Positions 45,842 through 57,200 of a DNA stretch of 64,000 bases are shown one piece after another. The translations under genes and the position numbers were made by a program. The notes under the pieces are model-generated. The model did not search any database. It saw only the letters and a program-made list of their open reading frames with translations, and was not told where the DNA came from. Positions within the stretch are counted from its first letter, which is position 1; each line of letters opens with the position of its first letter. Source of the stretch: Mikania micrantha. Taxonomy: Eukaryota > Streptophyta > Magnoliopsida > Asterales > Asteraceae. The stretch spans positions 52,792,067 to 52,856,066 of the forward strand of contig CM018698.1 of the NCBI GenBank assembly GCA_009363875.1, written 5' to 3'.

Positions 45842-48800
45842 ATGGCAGATCAACAAATAGCACAACCTACTGTGTCTGTATATTCTGAATCAGGTTCTTC
45901 TGGTGCCAAACCCCCTGTGTTGAAGAATGCAGCTGACTTCCAACAGTGGAAGCTTAGGTTTCAAAACCATATCGATAGCACTGATCCAGAGATGTGGTGC
46001 TCGATTGTCGAAGGCCCATATGTTCCTGCTGATTTGAGTGAAGAAAACAGATTGAAGTATCACAACAAAAGCTTACCTCTTAGAGGAATAAATCTGAGAG
46101 ATGATGAGAAAAGAATGGTCAAAGTGGATATTAAAGCCTATGGTACACTTAAATCTGCTTTACCAATGGAAGTGTTGGTATGTGTCAAGGATTTTGAAAC
46201 AGCTAAAAGTTTGTGGGATCAGTTAGAGGTGATGTTTGCTGGAAATGAAGAAATCAAGAGAATGAAAAGAGATAGCCTCAAAATGATGTTTGACAACTTC
46301 AAACACATGTCTGGTGAAACTGTTACTCAACAAATCCAACGATATGTGCAATTGATCAATGAACTAAAAACCTTTGGAATCAAAGTTGATAATTATGACT
46401 TAAATCTTAAGTTATTGAATACACTGCCAGAGAGCTGGACTGAGAAAGTTACATTGATCAAAGAAACCAGAAAGCTTGATGAAGTAAAAATTGAAGAGAT
46501 GATTGCCAAACTTGAGGCGATTGACATGGATGTCAAAGCACGAGCATCTACTGCTCAAGTTGGTCAATATAAGTTTGTGAAGACTGCGGGTGTTCAAGGT
46601 GGTGTTCAAGCCTTGGTTGTTGAAGAAGGGAGGAGCAATTCTCAGTACTCTTCAAATGAGAATGTTGGATTTGGTGTATATTCAACTCCCACACCTCAAG
46701 CACCACAGACACCTCTATCACAAAATGACTCTCAACAACATTTTTCTCAGCAACAGTTTTCTGTAAACACTAATTCTGTTGAGCAGCAAGAAGCTTGCAA
46801 AGCATTTATTGCAAGCTTTGAATGTTTTGCTGCAAGTTCTCTTGCAAAAGCTCAATTTACTCAACATGATCTTGAGGAAATAGATCCAAAGGATGTTGAA
46901 GAAATGGATATCAAATGGCAGATGGCCATGGTTGTCTTGAGGCACAAAAAATTCTGGAAGAAGTATGGTCCCATGAAATTTGAAGCTGATAAAACAAAAG
47001 TGGGTATTGATCTTGATAAAGTAAGATGTTACAACTGCAACCTTTATGGTCATTTCTCACGTGATTGCAAAGCTCCCAAAGACACCTCTAGATATCAGTC
47101 AAATCAACAGTCAAATCAATCTGCACCTGTTGTTCAAATGAAATCTATTGAACCACCAAAACCAAAAGCACTTGTGGTAACAAACAACTCAGAAGATTTT
47201 GATTGGAGCAAGTATGCTGATGAGTATGATCCTGCACAAGCCATGATTGCTGTTGAGAAAAACTTTCAAGAAGACACAGATGAAACACTTCTTGCTTTAA
47301 TGGCACTGGGAAATGAGGTAACCAAACCATGTTCTGATGAGTGTAAAATCAAGCAAGAAGTTTCAAAACAACACATAGCTGATTTACAAAGAGAATTAAG
47401 CAAATGCAGATTTGAAGAGAAACAGTGGATAAATGACAAAGTCACACATGAAAATAAAATTAATTCTCTGTTAATTGATAATGAAAAACTTAAAACTGAG
47501 AAATTAATTTTACAAAAAGAACATGATGAAAATTTTTCAAAATTAACAAAAGCTCTGTCTGATTTATCCACTGCTACTCTGAAACTTGAAAGTTTTGAAA
47601 CTTCTTCCAAACACTTGACTAATCTGCTTAATAGTCAACTTCAAGGAAAGTCAAAGGCAGGGTTGGGTTTTCATGAGGTTCCACCTCCATACAATGAAAA
47701 CTATACACCCATGCCTGAGTCAATGACCAATCCAAAAGTGGTATTTCAAAATTCTGAATCTCAAAATCAGAAAAGTGTAATTGGTGATGACTCACATTTA
47801 TTTTCTTCTAAGAATTTTGTCTTGGCTGAAAATAAATCCTCTGAGCATTTGAAATCATCAATTGAAAATAAATCTGAAAATAAATCCTCTGATGCTTTGA
47901 AATCATCAATTAAAAATAAATCTGAGAATTTGATGACATCTGAGAACCAATCAAATTTGAAAAACAAACAAAAAGTCTCTAATTCAAATCAGAATTTAGA
48001 AAAATCAAATGAATCTAAGTCATCAAATTCAGATTCATCAACAAAATGCACAATTTGCAAAAGCTTGTCTCACACAAGGAAACAGTGCACATACAAATCA
48101 AAGAATCATTTTAACAAAATATCTGAATTTATGGAGAAAAAGAAAAGATTGCAAGATAAACACTACTCTTCAGTTTCTGCAAACACTTCAAAGTACTGTT
48201 CTATATGTAGAACAAACAATCATGATCTTGTTGATTGCTACTTTCATCAACCTGGTTTGGAGTGTATGCAGAACAGTAAAAGTGCAGTTTATTTTTCAAA
48301 TAGTAAAATTGACAAAACAAAGGGTAAATCTGGAAACAATGCCTATCATTCAAGAAATTCCAAAGATTCTAGATTCAGACAACATCAATCTGAAAATAAA
48401 ATGTTTGGAAATTATTGTCAGCCACAAATTTACCCATATCAACAATCAAGAGTTTCTCCTCAGCAATGGCAATCTATGTTTGGTGGTTATCAACATCCCA
48501 CACATAGTTTTGGTACTAAACAGTACTATAATGATGACAGCTATGGATACAACTTCACTCCACCAAAAATCAGAAATAAGAACTTTCACAAAACAAAAAC
48601 ATCAAACATTTTTCATGACAATTTATCATGACAATTCATTTTATGAATCAGATCCAAGCAGTCATCATGCTGTTCACAAATCAAATTTGAAGAAATCTGT
48701 TAATCAATCAAGTGGATATGATTCTTCTTCCTCTCTTAAGGTTGAGAAAGGAAAGAAAAATCAAAAGAAAGTCTCCTTTGAATCTCAATTCACTCAAAAT

Positions 48801-48944
48801 TGGAAAATAAAAGATGATTCTAAAAACAAACAAAAGGATGAATCTGATTTGCCAGATTTATCAAAAATGCAGAAAGTTACCTTTCAAACTTTTGAAAACG
48901 GGAAACCCAAGACCTGGGAGGCTTGGGTTCCTTTGTCTAATTAA
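45842..48944 (+). pseudogene. Element C gag (long, three zinc knuckles, one frameshift)
   Basis: ATG 45842 (AGAAATGGC context) opens MADQQIAQPTVSVY. The first ~230 residues are the copia-type capsid region (FQQWKLRFQNHI; FETAKSLWDQLEVMFAGNEE). A zinc knuckle lies at 396-409 (CYNCNLYGHFSRDC). A coiled-coil-prone, Lys/Glu/Ser-rich part follows, then two more CX2CX4HX4C patterns at 736-749 (CTICKSLSHTRKQC) and 786-799 (CSICRTNNHDLVDC). The first frame stops at 48631, but a 13-bp tandem duplication (48613-48625 and 48626-48638) explains this: beyond it the sequence continues in another frame to TAA 48942-48944. The gag packages RNA and enzymes into virus-like particles. Gag here is much longer than in most copia elements, as known for the SIRE lineage. 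Confidence 0.9.
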
Positions 48945-48957
48945 TTTGTTTCATTGA

Positions 48958-51900
48958 TTGCAGGGGCATCCAAGGAGAACTGACAACATCTGGTATGTTG
49001 ACAGTGGATGTTCCAGGCACATGACAGGTAATGCTAACCTGCTTCATGATTTTCATAATATCAATGGTATTTCTGTTGCGTTTGGAGGAGATCAGAAGGG
49101 AAAGATCACTGGTACTGGAGTAGTAAAGTGCAGAAATCTAAGCTTTGATAATGTAAGCTATGTGCAGCAGCTTCAGTATAATCTGTTGAGTGTCTCACAG
49201 ATTTGTGATAAAGGCTACTCAGTCTTCTTCACCAAGCAAGACTGCGTGATTGTTAAGCCTGGTTTTAAAATTCCTGATGATTGGGTGGTGATGAGAACCT
49301 CAAGAAGGAATCATGTATACACTCTTGATATGGAGTCACCTCCACAAACATCTCAAGAAACTTGTTTGCTTTCAAAGGCTACTGATGATGAATCAACATT
49401 GTGGCACAGAAGACTTGCTCATACAAACTTCAAATACATGAACAAGTTGGTAACTGGAAATCATGTTTTTGGATTACCACAAAAAGAATTTGTTTGTTTT
49501 GACCATTGTGCTGCTTGTTTGAAAGGAAAACAGAAAAGATCTTCTCACAAATCAATTACAGCAAGTGTAATTAACTCCACATTACAGTTAATCCATATGG
49601 ATTTATTTGGACCTGTAAATGTGTTGAGTTTGGGAAAGAAACAATATTGTCTTGTGATGGTAGATGATTATTCAAGATATTCCTGGGTGTTCTTCTTGAA
49701 CAAGAAAAGTGAAACTGCTGATTTGGTAATTCAGATGGTGAAAAGAACTGAAAATCAAATGGGAAAATCAGTTATAGGATTCAGGAGTGACAATGGTTCT
49801 GAATTCAAAAATGAAACATTGGACAATTTTTGTCTTGAAAATGGAATTTCTAGACAGTTCAGTGCAGCAAGAACTCCTCAACAAAATGGTATTGCTGAAA
49901 GGAAAAACAGGTCTCTAATTGAAGCTGCAAGATCAATGCTTGCAGATTCAAAACTTCCTTTATCATTTTGGGCAGAAGCTGTCAACACAGCTTGCTATGT
50001 GCAAAACAGAACTTTCATTGTTAAAGAACAAAACAAAACTCCATATGAAATCATGTTCTCCAGAAAACCTCAAATAAAATTTCTCAAAGCTTTTGGATGT
50101 CCAGTCTCTATTTTGAACACAACTGACAGATTGTCAAAATTTGATTCAAAAGCAGATGAGGGATATTTTGTTGGATATTCCAGTGTGTCAAAAGCTTACA
50201 GGGTCTTTAACAAAAATGCATACACTTTGCAAGAAACTGCTGATGTTGTGTTCTTTGAACATAATTTCAAAACAAAGTGTATAGGTCCTGATTGGCTATT
50301 TGACATGGATACTTTTATGAAAAGCTTTGATATTTTCCCATCTGATGATGCAGATTCAAGTGAAACAAAAGATGATGATCCAGAGTTAACAAACTTTGGG
50401 GAAGGATGGATTAAACCACTTTTCTCAGATAATCCATCCATTACTTCTAATTCTCAAAATCCACAGATGTCATCAGTTTTTTCTGCAGAAACATTAACTC
50501 ATCAGCATTCATCATATGATGCTGATGCACAAAATTCTTCTTTGAATATTAATTCATCAGCAACACATTCAACAACTCATTCATCTGACACAACTCTCTC
50601 TGCTGATAATACTTCTATTGATCTAAATGACACAAATTTAGATATCAATACTTTGGTGCCAACAAGTTCAACTTACAGAACTATTGAAAGAAATCATCCG
50701 GCCACAAATATCATTGGCAATCTATCCTCAAAGACAACAAGGAGTATGCATGAATATGCAAATGTTTGTCTGTTTTCTTGTTTTCTTTCTCAAGATGAAC
50801 CCAAAAATATCAAAGAAGCCTTAAAAGATAACAGTTGGGTAGAAGCAATGCAAGAAGAATTGCAGCAATTTAGAAAACAAGAAGTTTGGACTCTTGTTGA
50901 TTTACCTGAAAATCAGGTACCCATTGGCACAAAATGGGTATTCAGAAACAAGAAAGATGATAGAGGAATTGTGATCAAGAACAAAGCAAGGCTTGTAGCA
51001 CAAGGCTACACCCAAGAAGAAGGCATTGATTATGATGAAGTGTTTGCTCCAGTTGCAAGAATTGAAGCTATCAGAATCTTTTTAGCTTATGCAGCTGCCT
51101 TCAAGTTTACTGTTTATCAACTGGATGTCAAATCTGCCTTCCTGTATGGTAAACTTCATGAAGAGGTCTATGTGGCACAACCACCAGGTTTTGAACATCC
51201 AGATCATCCATACAGAGTGTTCAAATTGGACAAAGCTTTGTATGGGTTGCATCAAGCTCCTAGAGCATGGTATGAAACCTTGTCTTCTTATCTCATTGAA
51301 AATCATTTTAAAAGAGGACAAATAGATCAAACACTCTTCTTGAAGCATGAAAATGGTGAACTCTTAGTAGTTCAAGTGTATGTGGATGATATAATATTTG
51401 GATCCACAAACAAGAGATTATGTGAGGAATTTGAGGCTTTGATGAAGAAGAAATTTCAAATGAGTGCCATGGGTGAACTTACTTTCTTTCTTGGTCTTCA
51501 AGTCAAGCAACTTCCTGATGGAATCTTTATCAGCCAAACAAAATATGTCAAAGATATTCTCAAGAAGTTTGATCTCGCTGATTCCAAGCCAGCTTCAACA
51601 CCTGCAGATCCAAGAGACAAGCTTCATCCAGATCCCACAGGGAAGCCAGTCAATCAGACTTATTACAGATCAATGATTGGTTCTCTCATGTATCTTACTG
51701 CAAGCAGGCCTGATATCATGTATAGTGTATGTTTGTGTGCCAGATATCAAGCTGATCCCAAAGAATCCCATGAAGTTGCTGTCAAAAGAATTTTCAGATA
51801 TCTCAAAGGAAAACCTGATCTTGGTTTAATGTATCCAAAAGATGAAGATTTTTATTTAACTGCCTATACTGACAGTGATTTTGGGATAGAAAATCAACGT

Positions 51901-52314
51901 CAGGAGGTTGTCAATACCTTGGAAACAAGCTGGTATCTTGGCAATGCAAAAAACAAACAAATGTGTCCATATCAACTGCAAAAGCTGAATATATTGCAGC
52001 TTCACAGTGTCGCTCTCAAGTTCTCTGGATTCAAAACCAGATGCTTGATTTTGGATTCAACTTTTTGAAAACTCCTATAAAAATAGATAATAAAGCAGCA
52101 ATTTTCATTACAAAAAAATCCAGTACAACACTCAAAAACAAAACATATAGAAATAAGATATCATTTTCTTAGAGATAACTCTGAAAAAGGATTGATAGAA
52201 TTAAAGTACATAAATACTGAATTTCAACTTGCAGACTTATTTACCAAAGCATTAGATCCAAAACGGTTTGAATTTCTGGTAAAAAGTTTAGGCATGATGA
52301 AATATGAAAATTGA
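48958..52314 (+). pseudogene. Element C pol: protease, integrase, RT, RNase H (RNase H frameshifted)
   Basis: Pol starts right after gag in a different frame; the frame opens at 48958 after a TGA and has no early ATG. Numbering from there: protease DSG 15-17 (WYVDSGCSRHM); pre-integrase LWHRRLAH near 155; integrase DD35E with D215 (HMDLFG), D278 (SDNGSEF) and E314 (GIAERKN); RT with RLVAQGYTQEEGIDY, YQLDVKSAFLYG and the catalytic YVDD 808-811. RNase H begins (AYTDSDFG) but the frame is lost near 51895. The sequence continues in another frame at 51963-52172 (SISTAKAEYIAASQC), shifts again near 52140, and ends with LADLFTKALDP and a TGA at 52312-52314. The enzymes up to RT look intact; RNase H is broken. 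Confidence 0.92.
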
Positions 52315-53437
52315 TTAAATTTTGCTAAGATACAGTGATAATTTTTTAAAATACAAAAACATTAGAAAAACAAAGAAAAATACAAAAATATGTGAATTTC
52401 AGTAAGATATATTATTTATGCATATCTGATATTGATTTCTTGAAAAATGATAGGAATCTGTTATGGAAAAGGATATATCAAGAAGAAAAGGTTCAGGAAA
52501 GAATATTGAAATTCTCAAAGCTTTGGTAGGCTCAGCTGACATCTAATCAATTTTGGAGAATGAGAAACAAGAATGAAAAATATGTAAGGCATGTTATCTA
52601 TCTCATAACAAGGTATTAAATCTTTTTGATGTAGGATATAAGAAGTGAAAGTTGAATTTATGACTATCTTCCACCATTTAAAATACACATACTTTAAAAG
52701 GACTACATTATCAGCTGCATCATCAACCAAATAAGTGTATTTATACACAGCAGTCTGTATAATGCAATGTCTCAAAAGAATAAAAAAAAACAGAGAAAAA
52801 CTTTCAAATTTGACTGCACACATCAACCAAATAAGTGTTCATAGAACACAGTGCTTGTCATTGATGAAAAGAAAAGAAAAACAAATTACATAAATATTTA
52901 CTCATAAAATGGTAGTAAAGTGGAGATCTTACATAAATCCTTAAAATATTCTACAATTCGACTTCAAAAAGTGCCTTTTTATGTTTGTGATAACTTGCTA
53001 AGTTACATTTAAATGATATCTAATTTGAACAAATTCTCATAATCTGGTTTATGATTATATCAGCAGGGTTTAAGTGGATAAACAATACCATTGTTTGAAT
53101 TTTCAATGATATTTCTGAATATTTCTTTTGATATAAAGAGTTCTAAAATAGATATGATTTTAAGAATCAAATTCTTATCAGATTTAAGTATGTAAATATT
53201 AATTTTCTGAAAAAATTTTAATTATCACTGTGACTTATCAAAGTTTGATTCAAAACAAACAAAACAAAAAAAATTTAAAATCAGAAAACAACAAAAAGTT
53301 TCTTTCATTAATATAGCTTAAATAAACTGGATTTAGAAATTTGCTAATCTCAAGAAAAGGGAGTTTTTATAAGTTGATTTTCAAATAGTTGACACAGTTG
53401 ATAATGAAAATCTGTTTGTTTTTCAAAAGTAATTTTC
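52315..53437 (+). other. Element C spacer between pol and the TGCTGA array
   Basis: AT-rich, no open frame of note. A 17-bp word CATCAACCAAATAAGTG occurs at about 52721 and 52821. On present evidence it is untranslated. Confidence 0.55.
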
Positions 53438-53900
53438 AGTGCTGACAGTGAAATTCCAATGCTGATGAAGTTTCAGTGCTGACTGATTCCAATGCTGATA
53501 GTCAGTGAAGTTCCAATGCTGATGAAGTTTCAGAGCAAATGCTGATGAAATTTCAATGCTGACAATCTCAAATGCTGATAAAGTTCCAGTGTATTCAGCA
53601 TGTCAGCGAACTGCTTCTCAGTGCTGATGAGTATTTCTCAATGCTGATGATTAACATTATGTTGCTGAAAAGTAATTCTCAGTGCTGATGAGTAAATCTC
53701 AGTGCTGATGAGTAAATCTCAGTGCTGATGAGAAATTCTCAAAAGCTGATGCACAACTTGATCAAGTAGCATGTTGTCTAACTAATCAATGCTGACATTT
53801 AAAACCATCAAATCTCAAAATTTTGGCTCTCATGTGAAATGATCAATGCTGATGTTTATGAGTTAGAAACTTTACTTTCTTAACACACCAGTGCTGATGA
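53438..53900 (+). promoter_or_regulatory. Internal TGCTGA array before the third gene of C
   Basis: I count about 17 copies of TGCTGA (nearly all TGCTGAT or TGCTGAC) in 460 bp, spaced about 12-55 bp, often as CAGTGCTGATGAG or AATGCTGATGAA. The LTR of the same element carries about 22 copies of this motif upstream of its TATA box. The internal array is in the same orientation. Confidence 0.75.
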
Positions 53901-53976
53901 TAAAAGTTTCAAACACTTAGCACATTTTTGAGTAAAATCATTTGAAGAGGAGGAGCACATGAGAGTTTAATGAAAT

Positions 53977-54050
53977 CACGTGAAAAATTAATAGTTTTCA
54001 CTTTTTCACCAGATTTCAACCTCGTACTCAGCAAAGTTAACCTATAAAAG
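53977..54050 (+). promoter_or_regulatory. Putative internal promoter of element C (G-box and TATA box)
   Basis: CACGTG (53977-53982, in TCACGTGA) is a G-box, a bZIP/bHLH site. TATAAAAG is at 54043-54050, about 160 bp before the ATG at 54210. RNA would start near 54075. Together with the array it mirrors the LTR promoter. Inference from sequence only. Confidence 0.6.
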
Positions 54051-54209
54051 GAACTTGAAAAATGAACCCTAATCCTTATCAGCACTCCTTTGAACTTGAG
54101 CGGAAAACCCTTCACTCGAAACCTCAAACCTCAGCAAAAATCATCATTATACTGCAATCAAATCCTCACTACTCTTCATCATCCAGTTCACGACCCTCAT
54201 CGTAAAATT

Positions 54210-57200
54210 ATGGCTCTTTTAGAAATCGCAGACCAACACAATGTGTGTGCGTTCCTGAATGCCGAGCATCCCAAAGCTCATGGGTTCAGAGAAATTCTTC
54301 GTTTCATAAATCGATCAAGCTTGGTGTTTGCTCTAACAGCAAGACCGACTCTGTATCGACACATGATAAATGAGTTCTGGATCACAGCAGTGGAAGAGGT
54401 ACAAAATGATATTCGAACTATTGTTGGAACAGTTGGGGGCCAACAAGTCGTCATTTCTGAACAGACATTACGGAATGTTTTGCAATTAGGAAACGATGAA
54501 TGTGATATAACTGAACTCCCAGATGATGAAATTTTGGATTTCTTTCAAAATTTTCTTGGTTATACGGGTGGAATGCCCAGAAGACAAATTCTCAAAGGTA
54601 AATTGGGAGCAAAGTGGAAATTGCTAGCTCACATCTTACAACACTGCATCTCAAATAGGAGATCTGGATGGTTTGAGCTTCCACTTGGCACAATTTCTAT
54701 GATCATGAGCCTGTTGATGTCGACACCTTTCAACTTTACAAGAATCATTTTTAATGGTATGACAACAAATGTAAGTGCAGGAAGTAAAAAATTCTTGATG
54801 TATCCAAGATTCATTCAGCTAGTAATTAACAATCAGCACCCAGATATGCAACCCTTTGGTGAAAAGATTCATGGGTTGAAGCATCATGATCATCTTACAT
54901 GTCCTTCAATGAACAGGGGTAAAGTTGAAGAAGGAGATGTAGAATTTCCTCAAATATTCTTTGATCTGCAAGATGCATTGATTGAACAGGGAATGATTCT
55001 AGTAAATGTTGAGAATGAAGATTCTAGTTCTTCATCATCAGATCATATTGATTCTGATGCTGATGTGTCCAGCAGTGAGAGCAGTAAAGGTGACAATGAT
55101 GATGATGGTGATAATAATGAAGAATTTCAAGATCAGATTTCAACTCCTGCACATGGCTCTCCAGCAACTTCAGTTGATTCACAGGCAAGACCTGATGATC
55201 AAGATTTTATTCAAAATCTTGATCTTTCTCCCATTTCATCTCCAATCCAAACAGCAACAGATACTTTATCAATTCCAAATTCTCCTTTGGAAGTTGATGT
55301 CTCAATACAGCAAAAACAACAACAACAAAATCAGCAACAAAATGAATCAGAAACTATGCTTGATACTGAGCAGATTCAAGATTTACATCCAAAACTTCAA
55401 GATCCATATCAACCATCAGCTGCATTGAAAATAATCCCTCTTGTGTTGCAGCATATGGCCTCCCTAATAGACTCCAGAGAAACTGAAATAAATCAGTTAA
55501 ATGCTGAACTTGAAAAAGATTTTGATGATCATCTGAAAGAATACAATCAATTTCAAGATGCTCTTGATGAACAAAATGCTGAAATCACCAGACTTCTAAT
55601 TGAACTTGAACAGAAAGAAAATCATCTGGGAGTTCAAAATGCATACATTGTAAGTCAGGATGCACACATAAAAAATTTAAATGAAGCAGCTGCTCAAGCT
55701 AAAGAATATGTTCAAAAGAGTGATGACTATGTCAATCAATTTACCAACACTCTAAATTCACAAGTGGAAGAGATAGAAAATTTAAAAGCCTTTGTAGATG
55801 ATATACAAAGTGATCTGAAATTTTCTATAGCTCAAAGGGAAAAATACATTCAGAAAGCCACAAATTTGAGCCAAGAGCTATTTAGTGCTCAAAACGAAGT
55901 AACTCATGCTCAATTGGCTCAAGATAAAATGAAGGAGCATGTTGATCTTCTTAAATCTGAAATTCATAATTTGAAATCTCAACTTGCAGCAACCCAAAGT
56001 CTTGCTGAAAATGATCAAAAGGCTATCATTGCTGATCTCAAAGACACAATCATTTCAAAAGAAAAGAAGATTAATGAACTAGAGGAGCAATTAAAAGCAA
56101 GTAAGTTGGCTTTTGAAAAAGACATTGAAAAGATAAATCTTCAATTAAAATCAGCCAAAGCAAAATCCAAAGTCTTAGAAAAAGAGATTGATGCTCTGAA
56201 GAAAACTGATCAAAACAGAATCAATTCTTTGCAAGAGGCTGCAAATGAGATTACAAGGCTGAATGCCATAATCTCCAAATCAAAGAGAGCTGAGACTTCC
56301 TTTGAATCTCTGGAATCAACAATTGAAGAACTTGAAAAAGAAAATCAAATGTTAAGGGAAAGAACTGAAGAACTTGAGGATGCATATGATGAGAGTGTCT
56401 ACAGTTTAGAGGGAGATGATGCTTACTCCAAGGGGGAGAAGAGGAAATTTGACCAAGACGAAGATGATGAACCAATGAAAAGGGTCAAATCTTCCTCACC
56501 ACCACAATCCCTGGCTCCATCTCCAAAATTTCAAAAAGAAGTTACATCAGTCAAGGAATTAGACTCATATTTCAAGGCTGCAATTTTCACTAAATATGGA
56601 TTTTTTGAAATTATGAACAAAGCAAATGATGATTTGCTAAATTTCAGCATTCCATCTGTGGAAGAAGTTTCAAGGGGGATTCCTGGAAATGAGATTGAAA
56701 GAATCTTAATCAAAAATCACCTTGAAATTCTAAGAAGAAAACAAGATGCTGCCCGGGAAAAGGCAAAGGGAAAAGAAAAGGTCTCTGAAGAATTAAAGCC
56801 CATATCTTCTTCAAAGTTTGATAAGAAAGAAGTAAAAGCATTGGCTGGGATTTTGGGTGATTTAACTGATGCAGAATTGGCTGCGAATGAAGCTTTAATG
56901 CCAGAAATTCAAGAATCCAGCAGAATGATTGAACCAAATGTCTCCTTCAGTGAAAGCTTTGCATCACAATTCTCTGCAAATGCTATGGCTGATTCTCATA
57001 TGAAGCTAGTACTAAAGCTTGTGGAGTATGGTGGCTTGGAGTTTGAAACAGTCAATTTAATGTCATTTGAACAATTGTCAGCAGAATCTGATAGAATTGA
57101 CTCTCTCCTTAATCCACAAAATGAAACTGAAATTGATAAGAAGGAGAGAAAAGATAAAGAGAAGAAAAGAAGAGAGCAAGAAACAGCTGATTCAGAAATT

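Noticed and set aside
54090..54209. An upstream extension of the third gene of element C
   Set aside because: The frame is open, but the first codon there is TTG, not ATG. The first ATG is at 54210 and has a good context.
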